A stretch of 64,000 bases of DNA. It comes from Niabella pedocola (lineage in GTDB: Bacteria; Bacteroidota; Bacteroidia; Chitinophagales; Chitinophagaceae). Each line of letters opens with the position of its first letter. Within the stretch, counting starts at the first letter, position 1. Below, in pieces: positions 8,381 to 17,100 of the stretch. Where the stretch lies: the NCBI RefSeq assembly GCF_021044425.1, contig NZ_JAJNEC010000003.1:372001-436000 (forward strand), written 5' to 3'. The position numbers and the translations under genes were made by a program. Under the pieces are notes generated by a model. The model was not told the DNA's origin. It saw nothing but the letters and a program-made list of their open reading frames with translations, and did no database searches.

Positions 8381-9809
8381 CATTAAAATATACCTGATCG
8401 GTACTGCAGCCTTTGCCTTCGCGGGCATTACGGGTTGTAAAGTGCCGGCCATAGTGAACCACGAAGTAAAAACGGCGCCGCCGCCATCCTTTGAAGCTTC
8501 GCCGGCGGATACCCTGAGCAGTGCGTCCGTAAGATGGCAGGACTTTTTTGCCGATCCTTACCTGCTAAAACTGGTGGATACGGCGCTCCATAATAACCGG
8601 GAGTTGCTGAGTACCCTGCAGGAAATTGAGATCGCCCGCAATGATATCCGGGTAAAAAAAGGAGAGCTGTTACCCAGCGTAATGGCCAAGGCCGGAAGCG
8701 GGGTAGAAAAAGTAGGCCGCTATACCAGCCAGGGTGCGGGAGATGCCTCTACGGATATTGAACCGGGCAAGGAAATACCCGATGTCCTGGGTGATCATGA
8801 GCTGGGGCTTTATGCCACCTGGGAAGCCGATATCTGGAAAAAACTGCGCAATGGCAAACAGGCGGCGGTGGATCGCTACCTGGCCACCGTGGAAGGTAAG
8901 AACTTTGTTATGACCAACCTCGTTGCAGAGATCGCGGATTCCTATTATGAACTGCTGGCGCTGGACAACCAGCTGGCTATTGTAAAAGAAAGTATACAGT
9001 TGCAGAAGAATGGACTGGAGATCGTAAAGGTGCAGAAGGAAGCGGCAAGGGCTACCGAACTGGCGGTTAAAAAATTTGAAGCAGAAGTGCTCAATTCCCA
9101 AAGCCGCGAATACGAGATCCTGCAGCAAATAAAGGAAGGAGAAAATAAGATCAATTTCCTGCTGGGACGAAATCCCCAGCCGGTAGAACGGTCTTCCGGC
9201 GGCTTTTTAACCGCGTTGCCCCGGCAAGTAAGTACAGGCATCCCGTCGCAGTTGCTGGCCAACCGGCCGGATATCCGTCAGGCAGAACTGGCATTGGCGG
9301 CAGCCCGGCTGGATGTAAAGGTGGCCCGGGCGGCTTTTTATCCTACACTGGATATTTCTGCGGCAATCGGATTGCAGGCGTTTAAACCTTCCTACCTGGC
9401 AAAGTTGCCGGAATCGGTGCTCTTCTCCCTGGCGGGCGAACTGGCCGGGCCGCTGATCAACAAAAATGCCATCAAAGCGGAATTTGCGAGCGCCGATGCG
9501 CGTCAGCAGCAGGCACTGTATGCGTACGAAAAAACCATATTAAATGCCGTACGGGAAGTATCGAACGAACTATCCAATATCAGCAACCTGGAGCAAAAGT
9601 ACCAGCTGAAAAATAACGAGGTAAACGCATTGGGCCGGTCTATTGCTGTATCCAATGAATTGTACAAGGCCGCAAGGGCCGATTACCTGGAAGTATTGAT
9701 GACGCAGCGGGATGCATTGGAATCCCGGCTGGAGCTGGTAGAAACCCGGGAGCAGCAGTTCAGTGCGGTTACCCATATTTACCGGGCATTGGGCGGTGGA
9801 TGGAAATAA
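8373..9809 (+). CDS. RND outer-membrane factor (NodT/OprM-type TolC-family lipoprotein)
   Basis: About 478 residues. I chose the ATG at 8373, which overlaps the pump stop codon by 8 bp; an in-frame TTG at 8364 is less likely. The signal peptide ends in the lipobox ITGC. Two outer-membrane efflux repeats follow, with typical segments VRWQDFFADPYLLKLV, LANRPDIRQAELALAAARLD and YLEVLMTQRDALESRLELVE. It forms the outer-membrane channel for the adaptor and pump encoded just upstream, completing a tripartite exporter. No regulator is encoded directly next to the operon. Confidence 0.95.
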   Translation: MNSIKIYLIGTAAFAFAGITGCKVPAIVNHEVKTAPPPSFEASPADTLSSASVRWQDFFADPYLLKLVDTALHNNRELLSTLQEIEIARNDIRVKKGELLPSVMAKAGSGVEKVGRYTSQGAGDASTDIEPGKEIPDVLGDHELGLYATWEADIWKKLRNGKQAAVDRYLATVEGKNFVMTNLVAEIADSYYELLALDNQLAIVKESIQLQKNGLEIVKVQKEAARATELAVKKFEAEVLNSQSREYEILQQIKEGENKINFLLGRNPQPVERSSGGFLTALPRQVSTGIPSQLLANRPDIRQAELALAAARLDVKVARAAFYPTLDISAAIGLQAFKPSYLAKLPESVLFSLAGELAGPLINKNAIKAEFASADARQQQALYAYEKTILNAVREVSNELSNISNLEQKYQLKNNEVNALGRSIAVSNELYKAARADYLEVLMTQRDALESRLELVETREQQFSAVTHIYRALGGGWK

Positions 9810-9814
9810 TTGAA

Positions 9815-9957
9815 GGACGGTTATTTCCCGCAGGTTTATGCAGATGAGGGCTGATCGTTTATCTCTTGAATTGGCGCAAGATGACATTGGTTTGGCGTAC
9901 GTGTCTGCACAGGTCTGCGGGATACCGTTCCTGCTTTACCGTTTATTTCGCACGATA
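9815..9957. repeat. Degenerate dispersed intergenic repeat with inverted ends
   Basis: The short gap between the efflux operon and the convergent hydrolase begins TCCCGCAGGTTTATGCAGAT (from 9829) and contains TCTGCACAGGTCTGCGGGA near 9904-9922. The TCCCGCAG/CTGCGGGA ends form an inverted repeat, as in the short dispersed elements common between Bacteroidota genes. It is not a clear terminator. Confidence 0.4.
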
Positions 9958-9961
9958 CGGT

Positions 9962-10513
9962 TTACAGCCTTTTTATATCTGTAGCTACTATGGACAGGTC
10001 ATTATGCAACTGATGCCCTCCGCTGGCCAGTTCCCGGAAGATGGCGCCGGGTAATTGTTGCTGATAATGGATGAAATGCGCAAACGGCACCACTTCATCA
10101 TCCCGGCACTGGTAATAGTAAATAGGTAAATCCTGGGGTAATTGCTCCGCAAAACCATCCTGTAGTTTCAATGGTTGTACCCAGTCCTGGTTGCCATTCC
10201 AGAAAGGGGGGGCTACCAGGAAAACCCCGGCGATGGCTGTTTTAACAGTGTTTTCTGAAAGGTATTTTACCAGCAGGGAAGCACCAAGCGAGTGGCCTGC
10301 CAGTATAAGTCCATCTTCGGCCACGGCAATCTGTTCGCCGATCTGGCGGAGCCATTGTGCTGCAAAATCGGGTGCGGTTTCATCAGCACTCATTTTTGGA
10401 TAATGCACCTCGTAATTGCTGCCCAGTGCCGCCTGCAAAGAGGCAACCAGAGGGATATCGGTTTTATATCCGCCATTGCCGCCACCCTGTATAAAAAGAA
10501 CCTGTTTCTTCAT
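9962..10513 (-). CDS. Alpha/beta hydrolase, RBBP9/YdeN family
   Basis: 183 residues counting from the ATG at 10513, which begins MKKQVLFIQGGG; an earlier in-frame start would add 12 atypical residues. The fold is a small serine hydrolase: oxyanion-strand IQGGGNGG, nucleophile elbow GHSLG, an acidic residue in CRDDEVVP, and a C-terminal His in SGGHQL, so the catalytic triad is complete. Family members are soluble esterase-like enzymes with few known substrates. It is transcribed towards the efflux operon and divergently from the VOC gene, so the context says nothing about its substrate. Confidence 0.9.
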   Translation of the reverse strand: MKKQVLFIQGGGNGGYKTDIPLVASLQAALGSNYEVHYPKMSADETAPDFAAQWLRQIGEQIAVAEDGLILAGHSLGASLLVKYLSENTVKTAIAGVFLVAPPFWNGNQDWVQPLKLQDGFAEQLPQDLPIYYYQCRDDEVVPFAHFIHYQQQLPGAIFRELASGGHQLHNDLSIVATDIKRL

Positions 10514-10675
10514 ATGGTCATTCGATTTAAAAAAAATGACTGCCTGCATTTACAGGAGTTCCTGGTATTCCAGAACCAGTCAGGCATCGTATGCATAAAG
10601 GTACGCAAAATAGAATGGGAAACAAATGGAGAAACAGGAAGAAGGAGATACGTGTTTTTTGCTAATTTTATAACT

Positions 10676-11065
10676 ATGAACCAGCATACATTCTTTGCGC
10701 CCGAGCTCTTTATTCCCAACGGCAGCTACGATATTTCCTTTTATGAAAAGGCGTTCGGGGCTGTAGAATTAAGACGCTTTTCCAATGAGGACGGCAGCAT
10801 TCATGTATCCGAACTAAGTATTGATGGGGCTTTGTTTCACCTGCATGAAACCACGGCAAAGTCCTATTATTTTTCGCCGGACGCACACAGCGGTACAACG
10901 GTTTGCATCGGCCTTTTTGTGACCGATGTGGATGCTATCGTGAAAAACGCCCTGGAGGCCGGTGCCGGAGAAATAAGCCCTGCACAGGATTACGATTATG
11001 GTTACCGGCAGGCGACCATTAAAGATCCGTTTGGCCATTACTGGCAGCTGCAACAGCAGATCTGA
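10676..11065 (+). CDS. VOC (glyoxalase/PhnB-like) family protein
   Basis: 129 residues from the ATG at 10676. It shows a PhnB-type vicinal-oxygen-chelate pattern: FIPNGSYDISFYEKAFGAVE at the N-terminus, SELSIDGALFHLHET in the middle, and the closing signature IKDPFGHYWQLQQQ. The family includes metal-dependent isomerases, dioxygenases and resistance proteins, so the reaction is unknown. An open frame continues upstream to 10292 but overlaps the hydrolase on the other strand and has no VOC content, so the internal ATG is preferred. Confidence 0.85.
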   Translation: MNQHTFFAPELFIPNGSYDISFYEKAFGAVELRRFSNEDGSIHVSELSIDGALFHLHETTAKSYYFSPDAHSGTTVCIGLFVTDVDAIVKNALEAGAGEISPAQDYDYGYRQATIKDPFGHYWQLQQQI

Positions 11066-11107
11066 ACGCAATTGTATATACTGAGCGAATCTGGGTTTGA
11101 CCGGATA

Positions 11108-12151
11108 TCAGGCAATACGGATCAGCGGCCCGTTGTCCTGCGGTTGCAACCAGCCGAAGGATGTTAAATGATAGCCTTGTTCCTGCATCAGTCGTTCAAA
11201 ACGACCGGTGCCATCTTCCGATACGGCTACTAATAAACCGCCGCTGGTTTGCGGATCGGCAAGGATCTGTTGCTGATGCTCGGTCAGCGGACCGATCCTG
11301 TTTCCATAACTGGACCAATTGCGGAGGGTACCACCGGGTACACAGCCCTGGTTCAGGTAGGTATCGATACCGGGTATCACGGGTACTTTATCAAATTCCA
11401 CCACAGCAGATAACCCGCTGCCGGCGCACATTTCAGCCAGGTGCCCTAACAGCCCGAAGCCGGTTACGTCGGTCATTGCCTTAACGGCATCCAATCCTCC
11501 CAATACTGCTCCCGGCTTGTTGAGCGCCGTCATACTTTTCAGGGCGATAGCTGCATCTTCCGGTTGCAATAACCCACGTTTTTGAGCAGTGGATAATACG
11601 CCTACACCCAGCGCCTTGGTCAGGTATAACCGGCATCCCGGCAAAGCCGTGGCATTCTGTTTTAAATGCGAAAGTGCTACCAGGCCATTTACGGCAAGGC
11701 CAAACACCGGTTCGGGACAGTCGATACTGTGCCCTCCGGCCAGGGTAATACCTGCATCGGCGCAAACAGCTCTGGCGCCGTCAAGTACCAGGCCGGCTAC
11801 TTCCGGAGGAAGTTTCTCGATGGGCCAGCCGAGTATGGCAATAGCCAGCACGGGTTTGCCGCCCATGGCATACACATCACTGATGGCGTTGGTTGCGGCA
11901 ATGCGGCCAAAATCGTAGGCATCATCCACAATCGGCATAAAAAAATCGGTGGTGGAGATCAGCGCGGTGCCATTGCCCAGGTCCAGCACCGCCGCGTCAT
12001 CGCGTTTATCATTGCCTACCAGCAAGCGCGGATCGGCTATCGCTGTAGGAATAGCTGTATGTAATATTTTATCCAACAGGGCCGGACTGATCTTGCAGCC
12101 ACAGCCGGCACCATGCGAATATTGAGTGAGTCTGAATGTTGTTGTTTCCAT
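11108..12151 (-). CDS. selD: Selenide, water dikinase (selenophosphate synthetase)
   Basis: 347 residues. It makes selenophosphate from selenide and ATP. The catalytic segment HGAGCGCKISP places Cys17 and Lys20 exactly as in Escherichia coli SelD; the residue is encoded as Cys, not as an in-frame TGA. The AIRS-type ATP-binding core follows (DDAAVLDLGNGTALISTTDF, NAISDVYAMGGKP, VTGFGLLGHLAEM, LADPQTSGGLL). It lies 58 bp downstream of mnmH on the same strand, so both are probably one transcript with mnmH first. With no selenocysteine genes in view, the selenophosphate is presumably used for tRNA 2-selenouridine. Confidence 0.97.
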   Translation of the reverse strand: METTTFRLTQYSHGAGCGCKISPALLDKILHTAIPTAIADPRLLVGNDKRDDAAVLDLGNGTALISTTDFFMPIVDDAYDFGRIAATNAISDVYAMGGKPVLAIAILGWPIEKLPPEVAGLVLDGARAVCADAGITLAGGHSIDCPEPVFGLAVNGLVALSHLKQNATALPGCRLYLTKALGVGVLSTAQKRGLLQPEDAAIALKSMTALNKPGAVLGGLDAVKAMTDVTGFGLLGHLAEMCAGSGLSAVVEFDKVPVIPGIDTYLNQGCVPGGTLRNWSSYGNRIGPLTEHQQQILADPQTSGGLLVAVSEDGTGRFERLMQEQGYHLTSFGWLQPQDNGPLIRIA

Positions 12152-12209
12152 AAAAAAATGTTCTGTTACCGGTATGGGTCTGAAACTGTATGGCAGATAC
12201 CTGCGCCTT

Positions 12210-13244
12210 TTATGGTGTTGAAAATGCTTCGGTAAAAGCTACGAGCCGCTGATAATCCGCCGGCATATCTTCACCGGAGGTTTGCAGTTCAAACACATTA
12301 CCCGGTGGGCGCATGGCCAGGCCTTTGCGATAGGCTTTGTCATAATACACCAGCGCTACGCGGATAAAATCGTTCATACGGCCTTCCCGGATAGCGGCAA
12401 CGGCTTGTTTGGTCTGCAGCGGGCCCAGCCGTTTGTGGATGCGCTCGGTACTTTCTGCTAAAAAATCGGGATCCAGGTGGCCATAATCCCGTAGTAAAGT
12501 AGCCACCCGCTGCTCCAGGGAAACCTGTAAGTCGATGAGTAAAGCGGTGCGCATTTGCTGCCACAGGGATAGGGGAATACTCCGTTTGCCGATCTTCTGG
12601 CATTCATCCTCCAGCCACAACAGCGGCTCCGGGTGCATATCCTTTAGCTGCCAGGCCAGGTCGTTCTCAAACTGCTCCTGTGTAGGCTGTACCATTTTAT
12701 TCATAGTACCGTAAGAAGAACCCTGGTGTTGTGCCAGCTCCTCCAGGTCGATGACCTGTTGCCCCTGTTTTTTCATATACTGCAGTAAACGCGTTTTGCC
12801 GGATCCGGTCATGCCGCCCAATACCCGGATATTATAGCTCCGCTCAAATTGTCGGTGCGCCCAGCGGCGGTAAGACTTGTAACCTCCGGTTATGGTATAT
12901 ACTTCAAAGCCATACAAGCCCAGGGCCCAGGCCATGGCACCGCTGCGCATGCCGCCCCGCCAACAGTGTACGGCAATCCGTTTACCAGGGGCTATTTGCA
13001 GGCATTGCCGGATGAAGCCGGCCCATTTGGGACCGGTGAGCTCAAAACCCAGGAGAATAGCTGCTTCCCGGCTCACCTGCTTATACGTAGTACCAACCTG
13101 CGCCCGCTCTTCATTACTGAATAACGGTACATTAACAGCACCGGGAATATGTCCCTGTGTGAATTCTGCCGGCGTACGCACATCCACCAGGGGCAGTATT
13201 TGTGCCTCCTGTATCCAATGATTGATGGTTATCGTTTGGGTCAT
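12210..13244 (-). CDS. mnmH: tRNA 2-selenouridine synthase
   Basis: 344 residues, SelU/MnmH (YbbB). It replaces sulfur by selenium at the wobble 2-thiouridine of Lys, Glu and Gln tRNAs, using selenophosphate. The N-terminal rhodanese domain carries the active Cys94 in HCWRGGMRSGAMA, and the second domain has a P-loop GGMTGSGKTRLL near residues 143-153. The length is close to the E. coli protein. The selenophosphate synthetase gene follows 58 bp downstream, the standard pairing for this pathway. Both domains look intact. Confidence 0.96.
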   Translation of the reverse strand: MTQTITINHWIQEAQILPLVDVRTPAEFTQGHIPGAVNVPLFSNEERAQVGTTYKQVSREAAILLGFELTGPKWAGFIRQCLQIAPGKRIAVHCWRGGMRSGAMAWALGLYGFEVYTITGGYKSYRRWAHRQFERSYNIRVLGGMTGSGKTRLLQYMKKQGQQVIDLEELAQHQGSSYGTMNKMVQPTQEQFENDLAWQLKDMHPEPLLWLEDECQKIGKRSIPLSLWQQMRTALLIDLQVSLEQRVATLLRDYGHLDPDFLAESTERIHKRLGPLQTKQAVAAIREGRMNDFIRVALVYYDKAYRKGLAMRPPGNVFELQTSGEDMPADYQRLVAFTEAFSTP

Positions 13245-13330
13245 ATTACCGCGCTAAAGGTAATGTATTTTACAGTGCGGCTCCGGTAAGAAGGGTACTG
13301 CAACCAAGCGAACGGGTGAAATAAATGCAG

Positions 13331-13891
13331 TTATACCATATCCAGCGGTTTGCGTTTTTCTGCCCGGATGTTTTTAAAATGGCTGGGGGTAAATCCGGTT
13401 ACTTTTTTAAACTGGTTGCTTAAATGGGCCACGCTGGAATAATTGAGCTGAAAGGCGATCTCGCTAAGGGACAGTTCATCATATACCAGCAGCTCCTTTA
13501 CACGTTCGATCTTTTGGTGGATAAAGTACTTTTCAATGGTGGTACCCTCTACCTCGGAAAAAAGATTCGACATATAATTGTAATCATGATGCAGCCGGCT
13601 GCTGAGGTAATCGGAAAGATTCACTTTTAATTCCCCATCCTGTTGATGTACCAGTTGTATAATATGTTTTTTGATGGTTTCGATCATCCGGCTTTTTTTA
13701 TCATCGATCAGCTCGAACCCCAGCTCGTTCAAACCGGTCTCCAGCTGCTGTTTTTCACCGGGAGTAAGTTCTCGTTCCAGTTCTACTTCACCCAATTCAA
13801 CAGAAACGGGGTGGAGGTGTAGCTTTTCCAATTCGGTTTTTACCGCCATTTTGCAGCGGTTGCATACCATATTTTTTATATAGAGTTTCAT
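13331..13891 (-). CDS. AraC-family regulator with N-terminal HMA-like CxxC domain
   Basis: 186 residues. The first 70 form a ferredoxin-like heavy-metal-associated domain with the motif MVCNRC (Cys10, Cys13). The C-terminal 90 residues are an AraC DNA-binding domain with two helix-turn-helix motifs (LSLSEIAFQLNYSSVAHLSN, then FKKVTGFTPSHFKNIR). This architecture recurs in Bacteroidota, where it is found near copper and other heavy-metal genes; a metal-sensing role is therefore likely but not shown. Here the closest candidate targets are the P1B-ATPase at the window start and the HMA/TonB receptor operon near 38 kb. Its direct neighbours are mnmH (same strand) and the macroglobulin gene (divergent). 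Confidence 0.88.
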   Translation of the reverse strand: MKLYIKNMVCNRCKMAVKTELEKLHLHPVSVELGEVELERELTPGEKQQLETGLNELGFELIDDKKSRMIETIKKHIIQLVHQQDGELKVNLSDYLSSRLHHDYNYMSNLFSEVEGTTIEKYFIHQKIERVKELLVYDELSLSEIAFQLNYSSVAHLSNQFKKVTGFTPSHFKNIRAEKRKPLDMV

Positions 13892-14136
13892 TGTATTCTT
13901 ATTTGTTTACCGGCAAAGCGGTGAGTGCCTTTCCGGGGCCATAAAATTAAGCAAATAGCAGAGGATAAGCAACGTGCGGCAGGAACCTGTTGTTTTACCG
14001 CAGATAAGCGGGCTGTCTTTCTGCCATCTATAAAGGAGCGCTCAACATTTGCATATCAGCCGCCGTTAAAAAAATATTCCGCGTTCCTTGTGTAATTCCG
14101 CAGCGGGTTGCATCCTGTGCATAGCATATCTATATT

Positions 14137-17100
14137 ATGAGAAAAACGATACTACTACTTGCGCTGCTGCTTTCCATCTGTACGTTAAGGGCTCAAAGCC
14201 GCCTGTCTGTGAGCGCTACCAATGGCCCCCTTACCGAAGTGTACCAGCTTACGGATAAGGAAACAGAACTGCTGATCCTTAAACCCCTGTCATTAACCGA
14301 TGCATTCCTACACACATTAGTAGACCGTTACGACACAAAAAGCGGAAAGCCCCGGGCCTTGCCCTATGGAAATTACCTCAGCGTACAGGCACAGGGCAAC
14401 CAGTTGCACTATACCCTGATCATGAATGGCAATACCCGGCTTTCTTTTATTAACAATAAAAAGGAGTTTCAGTTCAGCATCACAGATCCGGCCGGAAAAC
14501 CGGTTGTAGATGCAACCGTGTTTACAGCCCGGGGCAAACGGTTGTATTATAACCCGGCGGCCCATTTGTACAGGGGGCGTTACCCCAGCGGAGCGGCCTA
14601 TCTGAAAATAGTACATAAAGGCGTGTCCAGCTATTTTACCTACGATTCAGATGATGAGGATGTACCCGGCCGGCCATCCTTCCGGAAACGGATACGTTCC
14701 GTGTTCCCGGTAAAACAGGTACGGTCTGTTTTTGTAAAGAAGCCGAGCCGGAGGGCGGTATCAACGGGCCCCGGCAGTTTTTTCGTGTTTAGCAAACCCA
14801 AATACAAACCCTACGACACGGTAAGGTTTAAAGCCTATCTCTTTTCTGATAAAAAGGAAGCAGGTAAGCGTCGCCCCTTACAGGTGCTGCTTAGCGGGCC
14901 ATCCGGGCAAAAGCAACTAACCCTGCTTAACCCTTACAGGGATGGGGGCTATGAATACCAGTTTGTACTGGCCGATTCGCTGAAACTAATGCTGGATCAA
15001 CCGTATAAGATCCTGCTTATGGATTCTGTGGCCGGCCGGCCGGTTACACGGGCATCGGGAAATTTTTATTATGAGGAATATGAATTAAATGCATTGCGTT
15101 TTGCGGTACGAACAGACAAGAAAATACAATATCCCGGTCAACCCATTGCAGTTTATATGAAGGCCACGGATGAAAACGAGCTGGCGGTTCCGGATGCACG
15201 CGTGGAGATCGTTGCGCGTACGCAAGGAGTTGCCTCTTTTTATAAGGACGTTGTTTTTGTGCCGGACACCCTTTGGAAAACCACGGTCAGCCTCGATCCG
15301 GTGGGCGAGACACGGTTGTTTATACCCGATAGCATTTTCCCGGAGGCTCGGCTTTCCTACAGCCTCCATTTCAAAATGCTGAACAGTAATAATGAAACCC
15401 GCACGGCAGACCTGTATCTGAATTATGATCAGCAACAGCTCAAAGACAGCGGAACCATTGCAGCGCGTTTTGTGAAAGACAGTCTTTACCTGGAGTACCA
15501 AAAAGATAGTATAAGACAACCGCAGGCCGGGTGGCTTTATACCCGTTCCGGCGAACAGCCGGTCGATTCCCAACGGGTGCAATTACCGCTGGCCCTTCAA
15601 ATGAACTATCAGGCCGCCTGGTATGAACTGGTATTGGACAATGGCGTGAAAGCTATAAAATCGCCGTATCAATTTGATGATGGTATCGAGATCGCCGCGG
15701 TTCATTCAGAAAAGCAGGTACACCTCGCGGTTGCCAACGAACATAAAATCCCTTTCTGGTATACGGTGCTCTCCGGAAGTGACGTATTGTTAAGAGGATA
15801 TGGCACAACACTCGATACAGTGATCAATCACACGAACAAACGCGCGGCACATTTTCATATCAGTTATTTCTGGAATGATGCGGAACAACAAAAAGAAGTA
15901 AGCAGTTTTTACAATGCGCAAATACTGAATATAAAATTGCTGGCACCGGAAGTGATTTACCCGGGACAAAAAGTGCACATGAAAGTGGCAATAACCGATG
16001 CCCGGAATAAACCCGTGCCCGGTGCAGATCTGACGGCCTATGCCCATACCGCTAAATTTAATTCGGTTGCACCCTTTGTACGTGATTTCGGCCGCAGCTT
16101 TTATGCACGGAATACCTGGCGTGTTGAGCTGGAGGGAGAAGCCGCGGGGGCCAGTGGTAACATACGGATGAACTGGCAGAAATGGGGACGCCAGCTGGGA
16201 CTGGATACCATCGAGTACTATCGGTTTACCAATCCCCGGGGTTTATACCTGCAAACCGAAGCAATAAAAGATAGCCTTACACAGTTTGCGCCATTTGTGG
16301 TAAACAACGGCGCTATAGAACCGGTCAGCATCGTTTATGTAGATGAAGTGCCCGTGTATTTTGAGCAGGCCCAACAGCTGCAGCACTATGCCTTTCGCAT
16401 CACACCCGGTGCACACAGCATCCGTTTGCGAACACCGGAACATGAGGTATGGATCCGGGACTTTTATTTTAAAAAAGGAATGCGCACCGTATTCAGCGTG
16501 GAGGCCGATACGCTGAACACGCAGGCCCGGGTAACCCGCCTGAAGAACATTTTAACGCCGGTAGAACGGCAGCGGCTGCACCCTTATTTTCTGCGCGTAC
16601 AAGATAATTTTAACGACGGGCAAACCTTTATCCGGTATGACTCCATTCGTTTGCTGCTCAATCCGCCCGGAACATCCATCTCATGGCAGCGCGATCTGCT
16701 GGTAGGCCCTATACGAACCGACCGGCTATTCTTCCAGTCGGAGTTGATAGACCAGTTGTTTACCAAGGAGCCCGGTTTTGTATACACGTTTTCCCCGGGG
16801 TTAATCAAACAAAAATCGTATCCCGGTATGTACACGTTTGATACCCTGCTCCGGGGCAACAATGCATTGAGCCAAAATTACCGCCAGCAGGTGCTGCGTA
16901 ATGCGGATATAGATACCCTGTGGAATGATTTCTTCGACCTGCGCAGCCGCACCACGCAATTATTCTCAACATATGCTCCGAACGAGAAAACCACCGGTAC
17001 ACTGCGCTTTTATATCGATACGGCATTCACGAATCAACTGCCGTATATAAAAAACATCATTCTGACAGACCCTTCACGGCCACATTTTTTACAGGTATAC

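Noticed and set aside
10292..10675. Upstream extension of the VOC gene by 128 codons
   Set aside because: It overlaps the hydrolase on the other strand and has no VOC sequence; the internal ATG gives a normal-sized protein.
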